Under the pieces are notes generated by a model that worked only from the letters and a program-made list of their open reading frames with translations, was not told the origin of the DNA and did not search any database. Position numbers and translations under genes: made by a program. A stretch of DNA of 64,000 bases from Gnetum montanum (lineage: Eukaryota; Streptophyta; Gnetopsida; Gnetales; Gnetaceae), in assembly GCA_015680685.1 (NCBI GenBank), contig MNCI01035238.1:658922-722921 (forward strand), read 5' to 3'. The stretch's first letter is position 1. The number at the start of each line of letters is the position of its first letter. This document shows positions 54,400 to 64,000 of this stretch, one piece after another.

Positions 54400-56944
54400 C
54401 AGCTTTAATCTAATCAGTATTTGCATGAGTCAACATGACCATGTGTGTTAAGTGTGGCCTTTGGTTCGAATGAAGCTTTGAAGATTCGAATGGTGGTGAG
54501 GTGTTTGGAGAATTTGCCGCTTGTGGTTGCAAGGACTTAGTTGGACTGTTGGTTCTAAAGAAAGGTCTCTTCTTTATGAGGGTTGACAGCCCTTGTAGTG
54601 TTACATTGTTGTAGCTAGGCAGGAAGCTCAGCCTGCATAGATTGGATAGGTGGTAATGGAGCTAAAGGTGGAAGAGGTGCAATTGGATGAGAAAGATAGT
54701 ATGTTTGTGAAACCTCTCCTCTAGGAGAAGGGGTTCTATAGTACTCGTTAGTTTGGTAGTAAGACTAAGGAGTAACATGACTACTAGAGTCACATGGAGA
54801 GATTGGCTGTTGCATATAGCATCCATATGGGTCAAGTTAATGGTAAGGGTATTGCTGATGTGGTGGTGGCATTCCCCATGATTGTGGATGTTTCCATTGT
54901 TGATACTATTCATTTGGTTGTGGTGAAGTTCCACGTGGATAATACGTCAAGGGTTGGTGGAACTGTCTTGGGCTACCTTGAGGATAAGGTAACCTTTGCA
55001 GTGTTTGTTGTCTATTTAATTGTGGGTTTAGTGCATACACCCCAGACTCTAGCAGATGTGAGATTACTAGGAAACATCCCTTAGGATGGTCATATTGACA
55101 TATCTCACATTCACCATCATTGTCTGTATCCGAATCCGCAACCTCTTCAACAATGGCAACTTTTCCCTTACCTTTGTTACGTGCATATTCAATTTCTTTA
55201 TTTTTTCTCCTTTCTTGATGACTACATGCTTCCCTAGACTCCTCTACTATTTTGAGAATGGTTTGAAATCTATTATCTAGGGATTCCCACATTTGATCCA
55301 CCTTTATCAATACTTCTAATACAAGTTTTTGAATGGGCAAAGTTTTCCTATTTACCATCTCTTCAAGTGGTGACTCTACTTCGTCCTCACAAAATCTAAC
55401 TTCCTTCTTTCGGAGGAAGGATCTCTATTGTATTCCTCTGCACTCTCTCTTTTCCTTAAATCTCCTTCCTCCTTGGCAACTTGCTCCAACAATCTTTGTA
55501 CTTGATAGGCTCTAAGCTTGGATAGTCTTCCTTGGGCATAAGTCCCAAGGGTTCTTCATGTTTTGTGCTTAAGTCCATCTACAAGATGATGTAGTTGTTC
55601 CCTCTACAAGTAATCATGGCCAAGGCAATGATGTAATAATGCATAATATCAACCCATGGCAGCATCTAAGGGTTCATGTTCTCCTTGTTTCCATCCTTGG
55701 ATTTGCTTTCGCAAGTTGGACACTCGAGAGTACGTTTGATACTTATCATTGAATAGTTCTAACATGGTACTCCATCAACGAATGGATTCCGGTTCTAAGG
55801 ACTAGTACCAGCTTTTCGCTTCCTTGATCAGTGTCCATAGAAACAACTTGAGTTTTTGCCATTCGTTTTCTATGTTTTGCAAGGCACATGCATCATGAAA
55901 TGCTTGCAAATGATTTTGAGGATCAGCGTTGTATCCCCCTTCAAATCGTGGGATATTGTTCATATCCAATCTTTTGATCCTACTATCTTTTTGGTACCTT
56001 GTTGGGATCCTAATAGCCTTAGTTATATCTAGCATACTTCGGGTAGCGAGTAGGGGTTCATCGTGATCGTATTCTCTATGGCGTCTATGATGCCTATGCT
56101 ATTCCCTACTCTCCCTCCTTTCTTGGTGTGTTTCTCTAGAATGCCCTTATCCTCTTTCTCGACTATTTTGTCTATTATTTCTATTTTTCCTATCATTATC
56201 CTCAGGGTCTTTCCCTCTGTGACTGTGTTCCAATCCTAAAGGAAAGGAGGAAAGGGATGATGAAGGTGAAGAGGAAGGAGGACCGTCACCATGATGGTGC
56301 CTGCTACATTCTCTTCGGTGGTCATGGCCTTGATCACGATTATGATTAGAATGTGCATCTTTGTCATGTGTTCGTGTTTCTTTTTCAAACCCTTTATGTC
56401 TGTCGATACCAGAATCTAGGTTATGGATAGTTGAGTGAAGATTCTGATACACAACCCCTTGACCGAAGTCAATGGAAGGAACATCATTTTTTGGAAGACC
56501 TCCTGAGGCAGGTTCACCACCCTCATTTTCACTTAGGACATACAGAATGTTCTAAGACCACTTCCCCTTCATAGATTTATGATGTCTCTCATGTTGTAAG
56601 TCCCTTTGATGTTGTGCCTCCATGGATCGATACTCTCTTGAGTCGTGTTCATGCACAACATACTCTGCCTGTAAGTGTTGCATACCAATTCATGTGAGAG
56701 CACGAAGAAGCGTGCTTGGAACTGAATGATCGGGAGGTAACACTATGTTACCTTCTAAATCATGCCAATGTAGTTGTTCATCCTAGTGGAGGATAAAGGT
56801 AAAGTTTGGTATATACTCATCAGGATGAATGTATACCACACAAAACTATTGGGGCACTAGCAGTTCATCATGTGTACTATGCCTCCAATTGTTTGTTATG
56901 TCAGACCTAGGTGGTGAAACACTCTCGTAAGAAGAAGGAGACAT
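54400..56944 (-). pseudogene. Gag of element C
   Basis: It starts at ATG 56944 (M-S-P-S-S-Y-E). A charged His/Arg/Ser-rich block (56147-56452) precedes capsid segments (55802-56035: A-I-R-I-P-T-R-Y-Q-K-D and F-E-G-G-Y-N-A-D-P-Q-N-H-L-Q-A-F). The motif L-G-T-Y-A-Q-G-R-L near 55530-55560 follows. A zinc knuckle C-E-I-C-Q-Y-D-H-P-K-G-C at about 55090-55125 has all four ligands in the compact CX2CX3HX3C form. A Gln/Pro-rich tail continues to protease. Stops interrupt several blocks. Confidence 0.82.
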
Positions 56945-57070
56945 GATTAATTCTTCAATGTGTGATACTTTTCTCTTGTCTTTTCTAATAATTTTAAGAT
57001 AACCAACCCTAAGGGTTCATTCCAATGATGGGAAGATTCCTAAGTTCTAATTAGCGCACAAACAACAAAG

Positions 57071-57088
57071 TCCTCAGAAATGGTGCCA
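57071..57088 (-). other. Primer binding site of element C
   Basis: On the element strand TGGCACCATTTCTGAGGA follows the LTR after one base. It is a decayed tRNA-Asp complement. Confidence 0.65.
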
Positions 57089-57089
57089 A

Positions 57090-57906
57090 TGATGAATGGT
57101 AAGGTACCCCTACGCTCAGCGATACGAATATGAGCATCACGCACAATTCGGTCGAACTCCAAGGACTAAGTGCTTATGCACCTTCATAGAACAAGGATGG
57201 GTTAGGTGATCGTTGTCTTCCCAAGATTACTCATATGGCATGATTGTATGGTTAAGTAAACTTGAGGTATATGATTTTTATGCTTTTTATGTTTTATGTC
57301 TTGGTGCTAAAAATGGAAGAAGTGAATTAATTGAATAATTAATTTAAATTAACTAATCAACTAGGTCCTAACTAGTCCTTACACCAGTATCCGCTTCCAC
57401 TTTCTATACACATCCTAAACTAGTGCAACACTCCTAGGATTACCAAACGCTAATCATTACTGGGTTACCAAGTGTTCCATGCATGCTTGAAGTGGTCCTA
57501 TTGAGTGTGCTTACTTGTGAAAATTAAAAAATCAATAAAAGCAACATTAATTAACTAATGAAAGCATTAAAGAACTATAAATAGCATTAAGGGTCAAAGA
57601 TAAGCTATTCTAAATGCTACAAGGTTTATCACAAAGTTCATCTTTATTTCCAAACATAAGGTGTGCTTAGGTACACAATGCTCGAATAAAGATCCATTCA
57701 GTTTATGACTCCTACTGCAGGCACTCAGAAATAATTCTAACTTTGAGAGGGAGAAATTGTAGAAGTTTGGGTAAGGGACTAAGAACTAATTGCCAAACCA
57801 AGTGCACCCGCCTCTTATTTATAGGCAATGAGATAGGTCTCAATATCGGATATCCAATATCTCTTGGAAGGATCTGATATCGCGGATTTGATATCACAGC
57901 TCATCA
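57090..57906 (-). repeat. 5' LTR of element C
   Basis: It spans TGATGAATGG to GCTCATCA on the plus strand, 817 bp. GATATC/AATATC motifs lie at 57841-57897 beside TATTTATAGGC near 57818. ACTGGGTTACCAAG-type repeats lie near 57435-57475. Confidence 0.88.
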
Positions 57907-57911
57907 ACTTG

Positions 57912-57948
57912 GTAAGGTGGTGCATATTTGAATGGAGCCAAGATACAA
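57912..57948 (+). pseudogene. Element H, part 3 (short)
   Basis: A stub of the old gypsy frame after the second ACTTG. It would follow L-Y-K-R-S-F-D-D-L into the integrase zinc region and is cut by the LTR of element I. Confidence 0.45.
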
Positions 57949-58400
57949 TGTTGGTATTAGAAATGGCAATATCTCGCATGGAGAGCTTTATTAAATATTA
58001 AAATATAAGTGCACATATTGATAATTAGAAAAAGCCATAATACCCAGAGAAAATGGATTGTTAAATATTCATAATTATTATATATCTTAAAAATAACTTT
58101 GGAAATATCTAGAAGAGTATTGGAAGGTCTAAAACATATCTAAAGATGATCCATGAAAAAATGAAGAAACTATAAGATATTATTAGATAGATTTGGAAAT
58201 AGCTTGCTTGTTGTGTAAGCAACCACATGTATTTATTGTAATAAAGATAATGGAATTACATTGCTTAATTATTTTGACTAGTTTGACAAGGACTATGAAG
58301 TCACTTTCTTTATCATAATAGCTTTTGATGTGTGGTTGATATTTTCTTTTATTTTTTTTAATGTTTTGTTGCATTGTTGGTTTTCCCTGATTTTCTAACA
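57949..58400 (+). repeat. 5' LTR of element I (copia-type)
   Basis: It begins TGTTGGTATTAG and ends TTTCTAACA, 452 bp, followed by a primer site. Its first 75 bases recur at about 59733-59988. A TATTATA-type segment lies near 58078. Confidence 0.72.
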
Positions 58401-58401
58401 A

Positions 58402-58413
58402 GTAGTATTAGAG
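58402..58413 (+). other. Primer binding site of element I
   Basis: GTAGTATTAGAGC (overlapping these bases) resembles TGGTATCAGAGC, the initiator tRNA-Met site, right after the LTR. Confidence 0.65.
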
Positions 58414-59732
58414 CGAGGAAGCAAGGTTGCATTGAAGGTAGCCACACAAAATTTCTATAATAATGAGATATTGCTCAAGAAAGTTGGCAATTAATATGCA
58501 ATTAGCATTTAATATGATAGTAATTGATATAATCATTTAGGTACAAGGTTGGAAAGGTACAATATTTTCCGTAAGTTTTGTATGTTTTACTATGGAGGTT
58601 TCTAATTTTTTTGTTTTTTTGGCAAATGTGCATATTTTCATTGGCTTTGTAATGACAGATTTAGTATCTAGCAAATTATAGATAAATGTGTAAGAGCTTA
58701 AATTTTAACATCCTATGTATGGAAACCAATAGTGTAGCATATGGTGTAGAGCTGGTAGACAAATGTATAACAATGCAAATGGTTTTTTCACATGTATTGT
58801 AGGACAAGCTACCTCTACAAGTTTATCATTGTTTTTACAAGATGGATACTTCTTGTGGGTTTGTTGTTGGTGTTATAAGATAAGTTACTCATATGATTTT
58901 GTCATTGTATCAAAGATAAGTTGCTTGCTACTAGTGTGAATTCCTCTCTAGTGGTTTTCGCAATATAATTTTATAGGATGGAATTCTTTGCCATGATGAA
59001 TTATTTTTATTGTAGGATGAATTTTGTTATATGTTTAAGCATGTGTCATAAGATAGAGATTTTCTGATGATGCTTTTACAACAATAAGTTTTGTTTTCTG
59101 CAAGTTGTTAGTAGCCACATATAATTTAAGTATGGTAACCCATATATTATAATCTTTCTATATGGGCAATGAAATTAAATAGTGCACATATTAAGAAGAC
59201 AATTGAAGGGATAATTGTTAGAAATAACAATTGTGACATCTTATTCCTAGATGTCATGACAAATGTCAAATATATGTAACATTCAACATTATGCAAAAAG
59301 AATGCAAGAGGGAAAATACATAAGGAAATGAAAAAAAAATTATTAATATAGAAATAGTGTATTTGGGTTATGCTCTAAGGGTTTTTTGGAATTATCTTCT
59401 TTCAACATCTATCCCTTAGAGGAAATCCAGCACTGTTACCACAATTAGGCTTGTATCTAGCAAGAAAAAATGGCAAGTCACCTTCTTGTTCTACTTTACC
59501 CAGTACTTATTACTCCCCTTTTACTGAATTTGCAATTCCCTATTGACTCAACCTCTAATTCTTGACTATAAATACCTCATGTTAAACCCCAAAAGGTTAT
59601 CTTAAGAGACATACCCATTATTACAATATGTCCTTTTAGGTCTAATTACAAATTTGTCATTTTAGGACTTATTACAATAATGATATCATTTGTTACAAAG
59701 AGATACCATCTTTGTTATGAAATGAAACCATT
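58414..59732 (+). mobile_element. Internal region of element I, non-coding
   Basis: About 1.3 kb with no reading frame or pol motif. It is AT-rich, with repeated phrases such as ATAAGTTGC and AGGATGAATT. With LTR, primer site and 3' LTR start but no genes, it looks like a small non-autonomous LTR element or one that lost its coding part. Confidence 0.5.
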
Positions 59733-59988
59733 TGGAAATAGGGCCATGATAGTAATGCTTAACATAATAATCAGGGTTAGCCTAGCGATATGACTCTTGA
59801 TTTAAAAGCTCCAAGTTATAGGTTCAATTCTAATGGGTAATAATGAGTTATAAAATTCTAATTGGACTATATGTCTTGGGGTATATTTATATTACAATTA
59901 TTTTGGGGTTCCAAAACCTCCCCTAATAAAGCTTAACATGGATAGCTTTATCAAATATTAAAATATAAGTACCAATATTTATACTTAG
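59733..59988 (+). repeat. 3' LTR start of element I, split by a SINE and by element G
   Basis: GGAAATAGGGCCATGATAG (59733 on) and, after the SINE, ATAGCTTTATCAAATATTAA (59942 on) align with 57958-58025. Element G starts at 59989, so the rest would lie beyond the window. Confidence 0.6.
59766..59926 (+). mobile_element. tRNA-derived SINE in the 3' LTR of I
   Basis: A box GTTAGCCTAGCGATATG and B box AGGTTCAATTC at tRNA spacing are followed by a body with TTCTAATTGGACTATATGTC, the same as the SINE at 47267. It is flanked by GCTTAACAT at 59757-59765 and 59931-59939, extendable to about 13 bp with one mismatch. Confidence 0.75.
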
Positions 59989-60855
59989 TGATGACCAGCG
60001 AGGTATCCCCTATGCCCAACCATACAAATCACAAGCGTTCATGCATGATTCAATCAAATTCCATGGATGGGACTACTTGTGCATCTAGATCATTAAGCAT
60101 TGATTGTAGTTTGTTGTCTTCCCACTTAGACTAATGGTAGCTTTGTCACATATGATTTAATCCAGAGTAAGGCATATGATTCTTGATGTTATTTCAGCCT
60201 TATGCTACTTCTAACAATAATAGAGAAATTAATTACTTGATCTAATTAACAACATGAAGATGAAGTCTAAACTAGCCTATGGGTGATGAGTGTCCATTCC
60301 TGGCTTATCGTACACATCCTGAACCCATGTGTCCACTACTAGGATTACCATGCACTATGCTACTAGGTGAACCAAGTAATACTGCTACTAGGATTACCAA
60401 GAAAATACGTGTTTATGCTCAAAACTAGTTGCGCTCATTTCGCCAATTCATTAACATCTATGGAAATGTAAATATTAACTAAGTACATGGACTATAATTT
60501 GCATTAAAAGTAAATTTAATCTAAGTCAAAGTGTTGCAATCAATAATAATCAATCTCAATCTTATTGCCATCCATGGAATGTGTCCAAGTACATTGCCAC
60601 TCGAATAAGACACTATACAACTAACTCAAATCCACACTTTGGGCACTCACTGACTATTATCTAAGACTATGGAATAAAACTGCAAGAGTTTGGCTACTCT
60701 ATTGACCAAAGAATGCTAATACACGATAGGAGCATGTATATTTATAGACTTTATTATGGAGCTGTGTCGATGGGGCCCCATAAACACAACAAATGCTGTG
60801 TTGACGTGGCCCCATTAACAAGAACCCATTGACGCAACACTTTGATGCTTCATCA
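59989..60855 (-). repeat. 3' LTR of element G
   Basis: It spans TGATGACCAGCG to CTTCATCA, 867 bp. The right part has TCGATGGGG/ATAAACACAAC/GTTGACG repeats as in A and B, not GATATC. TATTTATAGAC is near 60749. Three ACTAGGATTACCA/ACTAGGTGAACCAAG repeats lie at 60338-60405. Confidence 0.85.
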
Positions 60856-60865
60856 TACCCCCATA
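60856..60865 (-). other. Polypurine tract of element G
   Basis: TACCCCCATA on the plus strand abuts the LTR. Confidence 0.78.
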
Positions 60866-61554
60866 ATTGAATGAAAATTCATCCTCCAGTTCTTTTACAA
60901 AATTGGAGAGGTATGGGATTATTTACTAACACTTAATAAAAAAAAATTGAGTGTCGCATTACCAAATTTTATTCTAATGGATGCATACAAAATGATAGAG
61001 TGACAAAAAGACTAAACAAACATTGAAGATTACAAGGTTTGTAGAGGTCTTCAAAAATCCACTGAAGATTATTCTTCTTATTGCCAGTAGCAGTGGTAGA
61101 CTTCCAACCTTGATTGTTATGTGGATGCTTCTCTAGTTATGTGGAACATTCTTGAAGGATGGACCAAAATCTCTTCTCATCATCCCATAGATCTAGCAAA
61201 CATGTGATAATTGAGTTGTTATCTTGTATGTGCTACAATTTGTCCATGGGCATATCCTCCATTGTCCCTCTCTTGGCTTCATTTTCATGCTTGGCCAAAT
61301 ACCTTCTTCCTTAGACATTTCCTTTAGCATCACCTGTAGTCACCAAAGGATCAACATTAGTTTTTGTAAATTTTCCTTAATAGTTAACCCTTTTCAGATC
61401 CCTTAGTTTTTGTTTAAGCACAAGGTGATGACAACATACTATGTCCAAGGCTATGAGGTAACTCAAAGCATCAAGATATTCACATTATTTTGATCAATTA
61501 CTATTAGTTACCATGATTTTCGAAAATAGAATGTTAGAAAAATATCAAAGTAGA
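60866..61554 (-). other. Decayed third-ORF region of element G
   Basis: The first 60 bases after the polypurine tract match B at 19935-19995. Further in I cannot follow a convincing frame. Confidence 0.35.
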
Positions 61555-62700
61555 AATCCCTAGCCCCCATGACTAATAAGCATAACTCCGGAAGCACACA
61601 AGTTTTTGAAAAATTGAAACCAAAGGTCTAATTCAAAAGATTGCCAAGAAATATTAATGGATATGGAAATAGAAAAGTAGGAGAAATTAATGAAACAGAT
61701 TAGAAGTAGTCCTAAAATTATGCATAAATTCAGAGAAATCGTTACTAATGTTTTGGAAGATGTGAAGGTTAGTTCAAAGCCATGATCAACAAAAGTTATG
61801 CAAGTGGTCCTCCCCAAAGTAGACTCTTGTCATAAGTCCCTTGCATAACCACTTCTATAGATGTCCATGGGCACCTAAGAAGTTAAATGTAGATCATGCC
61901 TTTGTTTCAAACAACACACAACTATCATGGTTAGGATGTTACACTGTACTACACAAAACCAAAAGGCTCATAATCACATGTTGTAGTGAGGTGAATAATG
62001 CGATGAGAAGGGGTTGTCGAGATTAGGATATAAGGTACTTGACAATGTTCACAATAGGTTCTTGTGATAAATGTGATTAAAATGATCAGCATACCTATCC
62101 ATCCAAGTTCAGACCAAGTCCATATCATGAATAGTAACCTCACATTGATGTGTTCCATCCTACCAACCACCATGAGTCCATAACCACCTCAAAGAACAAT
62201 CATCACTTCAAAAAGAGAAGAAAAGAGAAGAAGGAAGGGCTTTAGTTAGAGGAGCCCCTTCAGACATGGGTAACATGTCTTTCTAGCCCCATAACTAGTG
62301 CTTGTAGCTCATTATTATGTCTAAAGGATGTGCTTTGAATTCCCATTATTGTGGTTTTTTTCTTTTTTTTTGTTATTTTTTTCCTTTTTTCTCTCTTTTT
62401 TTTTAAATGGGAACAACACCATGCAAAGACAAAGCTTTCTTTTACTGTTCAATGGAGGAGTGATGATACGTTCCAAGAGGAGTCATAAACCACATGAGGA
62501 AAGTTAAGAAGAGGACCCAACAAGTTTCCTTGAGGTCACACCCTTTGCCATTCGCACTTGGTCATTCCCTCTTTCTTCAAGGTACAATGATCATTGATTA
62601 ATTTTAGTTCCATGAAAGAAGAACCAAATTGTTTTCATAAAAAAAACCTTTTATTCAAAGAACTAGAGGGATGGACAAGGTGGTCTCACTACTTTACAAA
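61555..62700 (-). other. Spacer of element G
   Basis: Non-coding; it shares TGGTCCTCCCCAAAGTAG near 61804, GATGTGCTTTGAATTCCC near 62326 and a T-rich tract at 62351-62404 with the spacers of C, D and A. Confidence 0.6.
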
Positions 62701-62929
62701 ATTACTTGCCTAATCATCTTGATAGTATAGCACAAAGACCCAACACATAGCGTTAACTTATGCATTATGACTTGACAATATTATTAACAAAAACATGAAA
62801 TACATTCATTAAACATAAAGAGAATGACTCAAGAAAAGAGAAAAATATTAAGAAATGGAAAACATATGAAGAATCAAAAAAATTTGGAAGAAATAGAAAA
62901 AGGACTAAAAATTGTAAAAAAAAGGTAAA

Positions 62930-64000
62930 AAATATTTGTTAGTTCTTGAACTAGGATGGATCATCTCTCACATGACTAATCCTATGGCTACATATTCAAG
63001 AGATGGACCACACAATCCCATATTAATACACCACCGATTTTCCATCTATCACTGTTACCAATTTAATTAATTGCATGGTAGCATATCTAACATTTATGAT
63101 AGTCTCGTTTGGATCATTCGAAGATGTATCTTCATTTGGACTTGAAGGTCTTTCCATTTTCGAGGATCCAGATGTGTTTGCTTCTTCTTGTTGATTTCCT
63201 ATTTTGATTCTCAGGTCTCTGTGTTTAATATTCTCTTTTGGTGTATAATCAAAGTGTAAGATATCTATGTCTAAATCCTCTGTTTGGTCCATTTTCTTAA
63301 GTCTAGAAATAATAACTAAATCAATTGCTTCCATGCATCTTTGAAATAATTTTATATTCTAATTTTCAAGCCACTGAGTATCTTCTGGTTTAGTGGCTAC
63401 TACGTAGACTGGTTTTCGCTCACACACTTATTCCTTACCTTTGTTGTGGGTTGTGCTAATATTTTGAATTTCTGGTGCACAATTGCACCCTTTACTATTA
63501 GTGATGCATGGATTTTCCTATCTCTCCACAATGATAAGTTCATCATTTATGTCTTGTGTTAGAGTGGTAATGGTTGCTAGCTTTTTCATATGATTGGGAA
63601 ACATCATTCCAGTGAGGAAGGTTGTTGCATTAGATTGGCCTTATGCTGGTTTTGATGAGTTAGTAGGGTCCATGAGTGTTGTGCTTATGCATGGGAACCA
63701 TCCCAAAGAAAGGGTGTTTCTGAGATTGTGATGGAGATCTACTAGGATTATCATTTCTATGTATGTTCATAGCAGAAGTGGCATTCTTTCATTGATGTTG
63801 TGGTGTTGAACCTTCCTATGTTACTGGCTGTGACATGTGATGGAGTGGAGTATGAGAATATTGAGAATATGATGAAAGGTAAGAGGTGTGAGGTGGTGAT
63901 CCTTTAGAAGATGTCACGGGTTGATGAGTGAAACACCATAAAATTTTTGGACCTCCATGTTTCAGTGAGGTCTGGGAATTTAGGCAAGGGCTTCAACAAG
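62930..64000 (-). pseudogene. Protease 3' end, linker and gag relic of element G
   Basis: An open stretch at 63023-63334 is charged and Ser/Asn-rich without a known motif. Right of it V-V-A-T-K-P-E-D-T-Q-W at about 63375-63405 matches the linker in D and C. Sequence near 63490-63520 matches the protease end of B. A Pro/Ser/Tyr-rich block with S-Q-Y-S-H-T-P near 63840-63880 and Q-K-H-P-F-F near 63700-63715 matches the D gag tail. Confidence 0.55.

Larger units (their letters stand above)
48731..57906 (-). mobile_element. Element C: Ty3/gypsy, minus strand, with perfect target duplication
   Basis: The 5' LTR is 57090-57906 and the truncated 3' LTR is 48731-49137. ACTTG flanks both sides (48726-48730 and 57907-57911). 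Order right to left is LTR, primer site, gag, protease, RT, RNase H, integrase, spacer, foreign segment and partial LTR. The third ORF and polypurine tract are missing, so a deletion removed the 3' end of the interior and half of the LTR after insertion. It carries fewer stops than A or B. Confidence 0.9.
59989..64000 (-). mobile_element. Element G: Ty3/gypsy of the A/B family, minus strand, continuing past the window
   Basis: 3' LTR 59989-60855, polypurine tract, short third-ORF-region remnant, spacer, then post-protease linker and gag-like sequence to the window end. RT, RNase H and integrase are absent, so, like D, it is a pol-deleted derivative. Confidence 0.72.

Noticed and set aside
58183-58401. 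Minus-strand 72-codon frame in the LTR of element I
   Set aside because: It is AT-rich, lies within a non-coding LTR and has no recognisable domain.
1-64000. CRISPR arrays, rRNA genes, bacterial operons
   Set aside because: I searched by eye for evenly spaced repeats with unique spacers and for rRNA landmarks and saw none. The content is eukaryotic.

Overview
This window looks like nuclear DNA of a seed plant with a large, repeat-rich genome; a gymnosperm is plausible but is not proved by the sequence. It is AT-rich, has no bacterial-style operons, and consists almost entirely of old, nested, stop-ridden LTR retrotransposons. A single intron-containing host gene, UFD1-like, sits at about 40.7-46.4 kb and is itself broken. 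Most open frames longer than 60 codons are retroelement fragments or chance.

Layout. (1) 1-8702: element A, plus strand, a Ty3/gypsy element of Athila/Tat type cut by the window start: RT, RNase H and integrase remnants, a non-coding spacer, a third ORF, polypurine tract and 3' LTR. (2) 9022-19044: two copies (E1, E2) of a Ty1/copia-like family with gag and a second ORF but no visible pol. Each carries a second TATA-containing promoter-like block inside the element. An unidentified coding relic (14410-15624) separates them. (3) 19045-39384: element B, minus strand, same family as A, with all domains recognisable. It is interrupted by element D (25098-31257, a pol-less relative with its own LTR pair), by an 839-base run of N, and by a plus-strand solo LTR in its integrase (31898-32790). 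(4) 39385-40695: tandem repeat, tRNA-like relic, assembly-suspect duplication and the probable upstream region of the host gene. (5) 40696-46361: UFD1-like pseudogene whose exon 7 acceptor is split by copia element K (42067-45826). K itself carries an inverted RT/integrase block. (6) 46840-57948: an older plus-strand gypsy relic (H), chopped by two tRNA-derived SINEs, a well-preserved solo LTR (47617-48563, perfect 5-bp target duplication), element C (48731-57906, minus, perfect 5-bp target duplication) and a short copia-type element I (from 57949). (7) 59766-64000: a third SINE inside the 3' LTR of I, which is then split by gypsy element G (minus strand, continuing past the window).

How it fits together. 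A, B, C, D and G share an LTR ending TGATGA...TCATCA. Where visible they also share a tRNA-Asp-type primer site, a G-rich polypurine tract touching the 3' LTR, gag beginning MS-x-S, a protease with a D-L/F-G-S-G motif, and a long non-coding spacer before a third ORF. Their LTRs form two promoter types, one packed with GATATC palindromes and the other with ATCGA/ATCAAC-type repeats. The most unusual features are the internal promoter block and second ORF of the E family, the copia insertion that lands on a splice acceptor and offers an in-frame replacement acceptor, and the inversion inside that copia. Domain assignments come from reading conserved motifs by eye; no database search was run.
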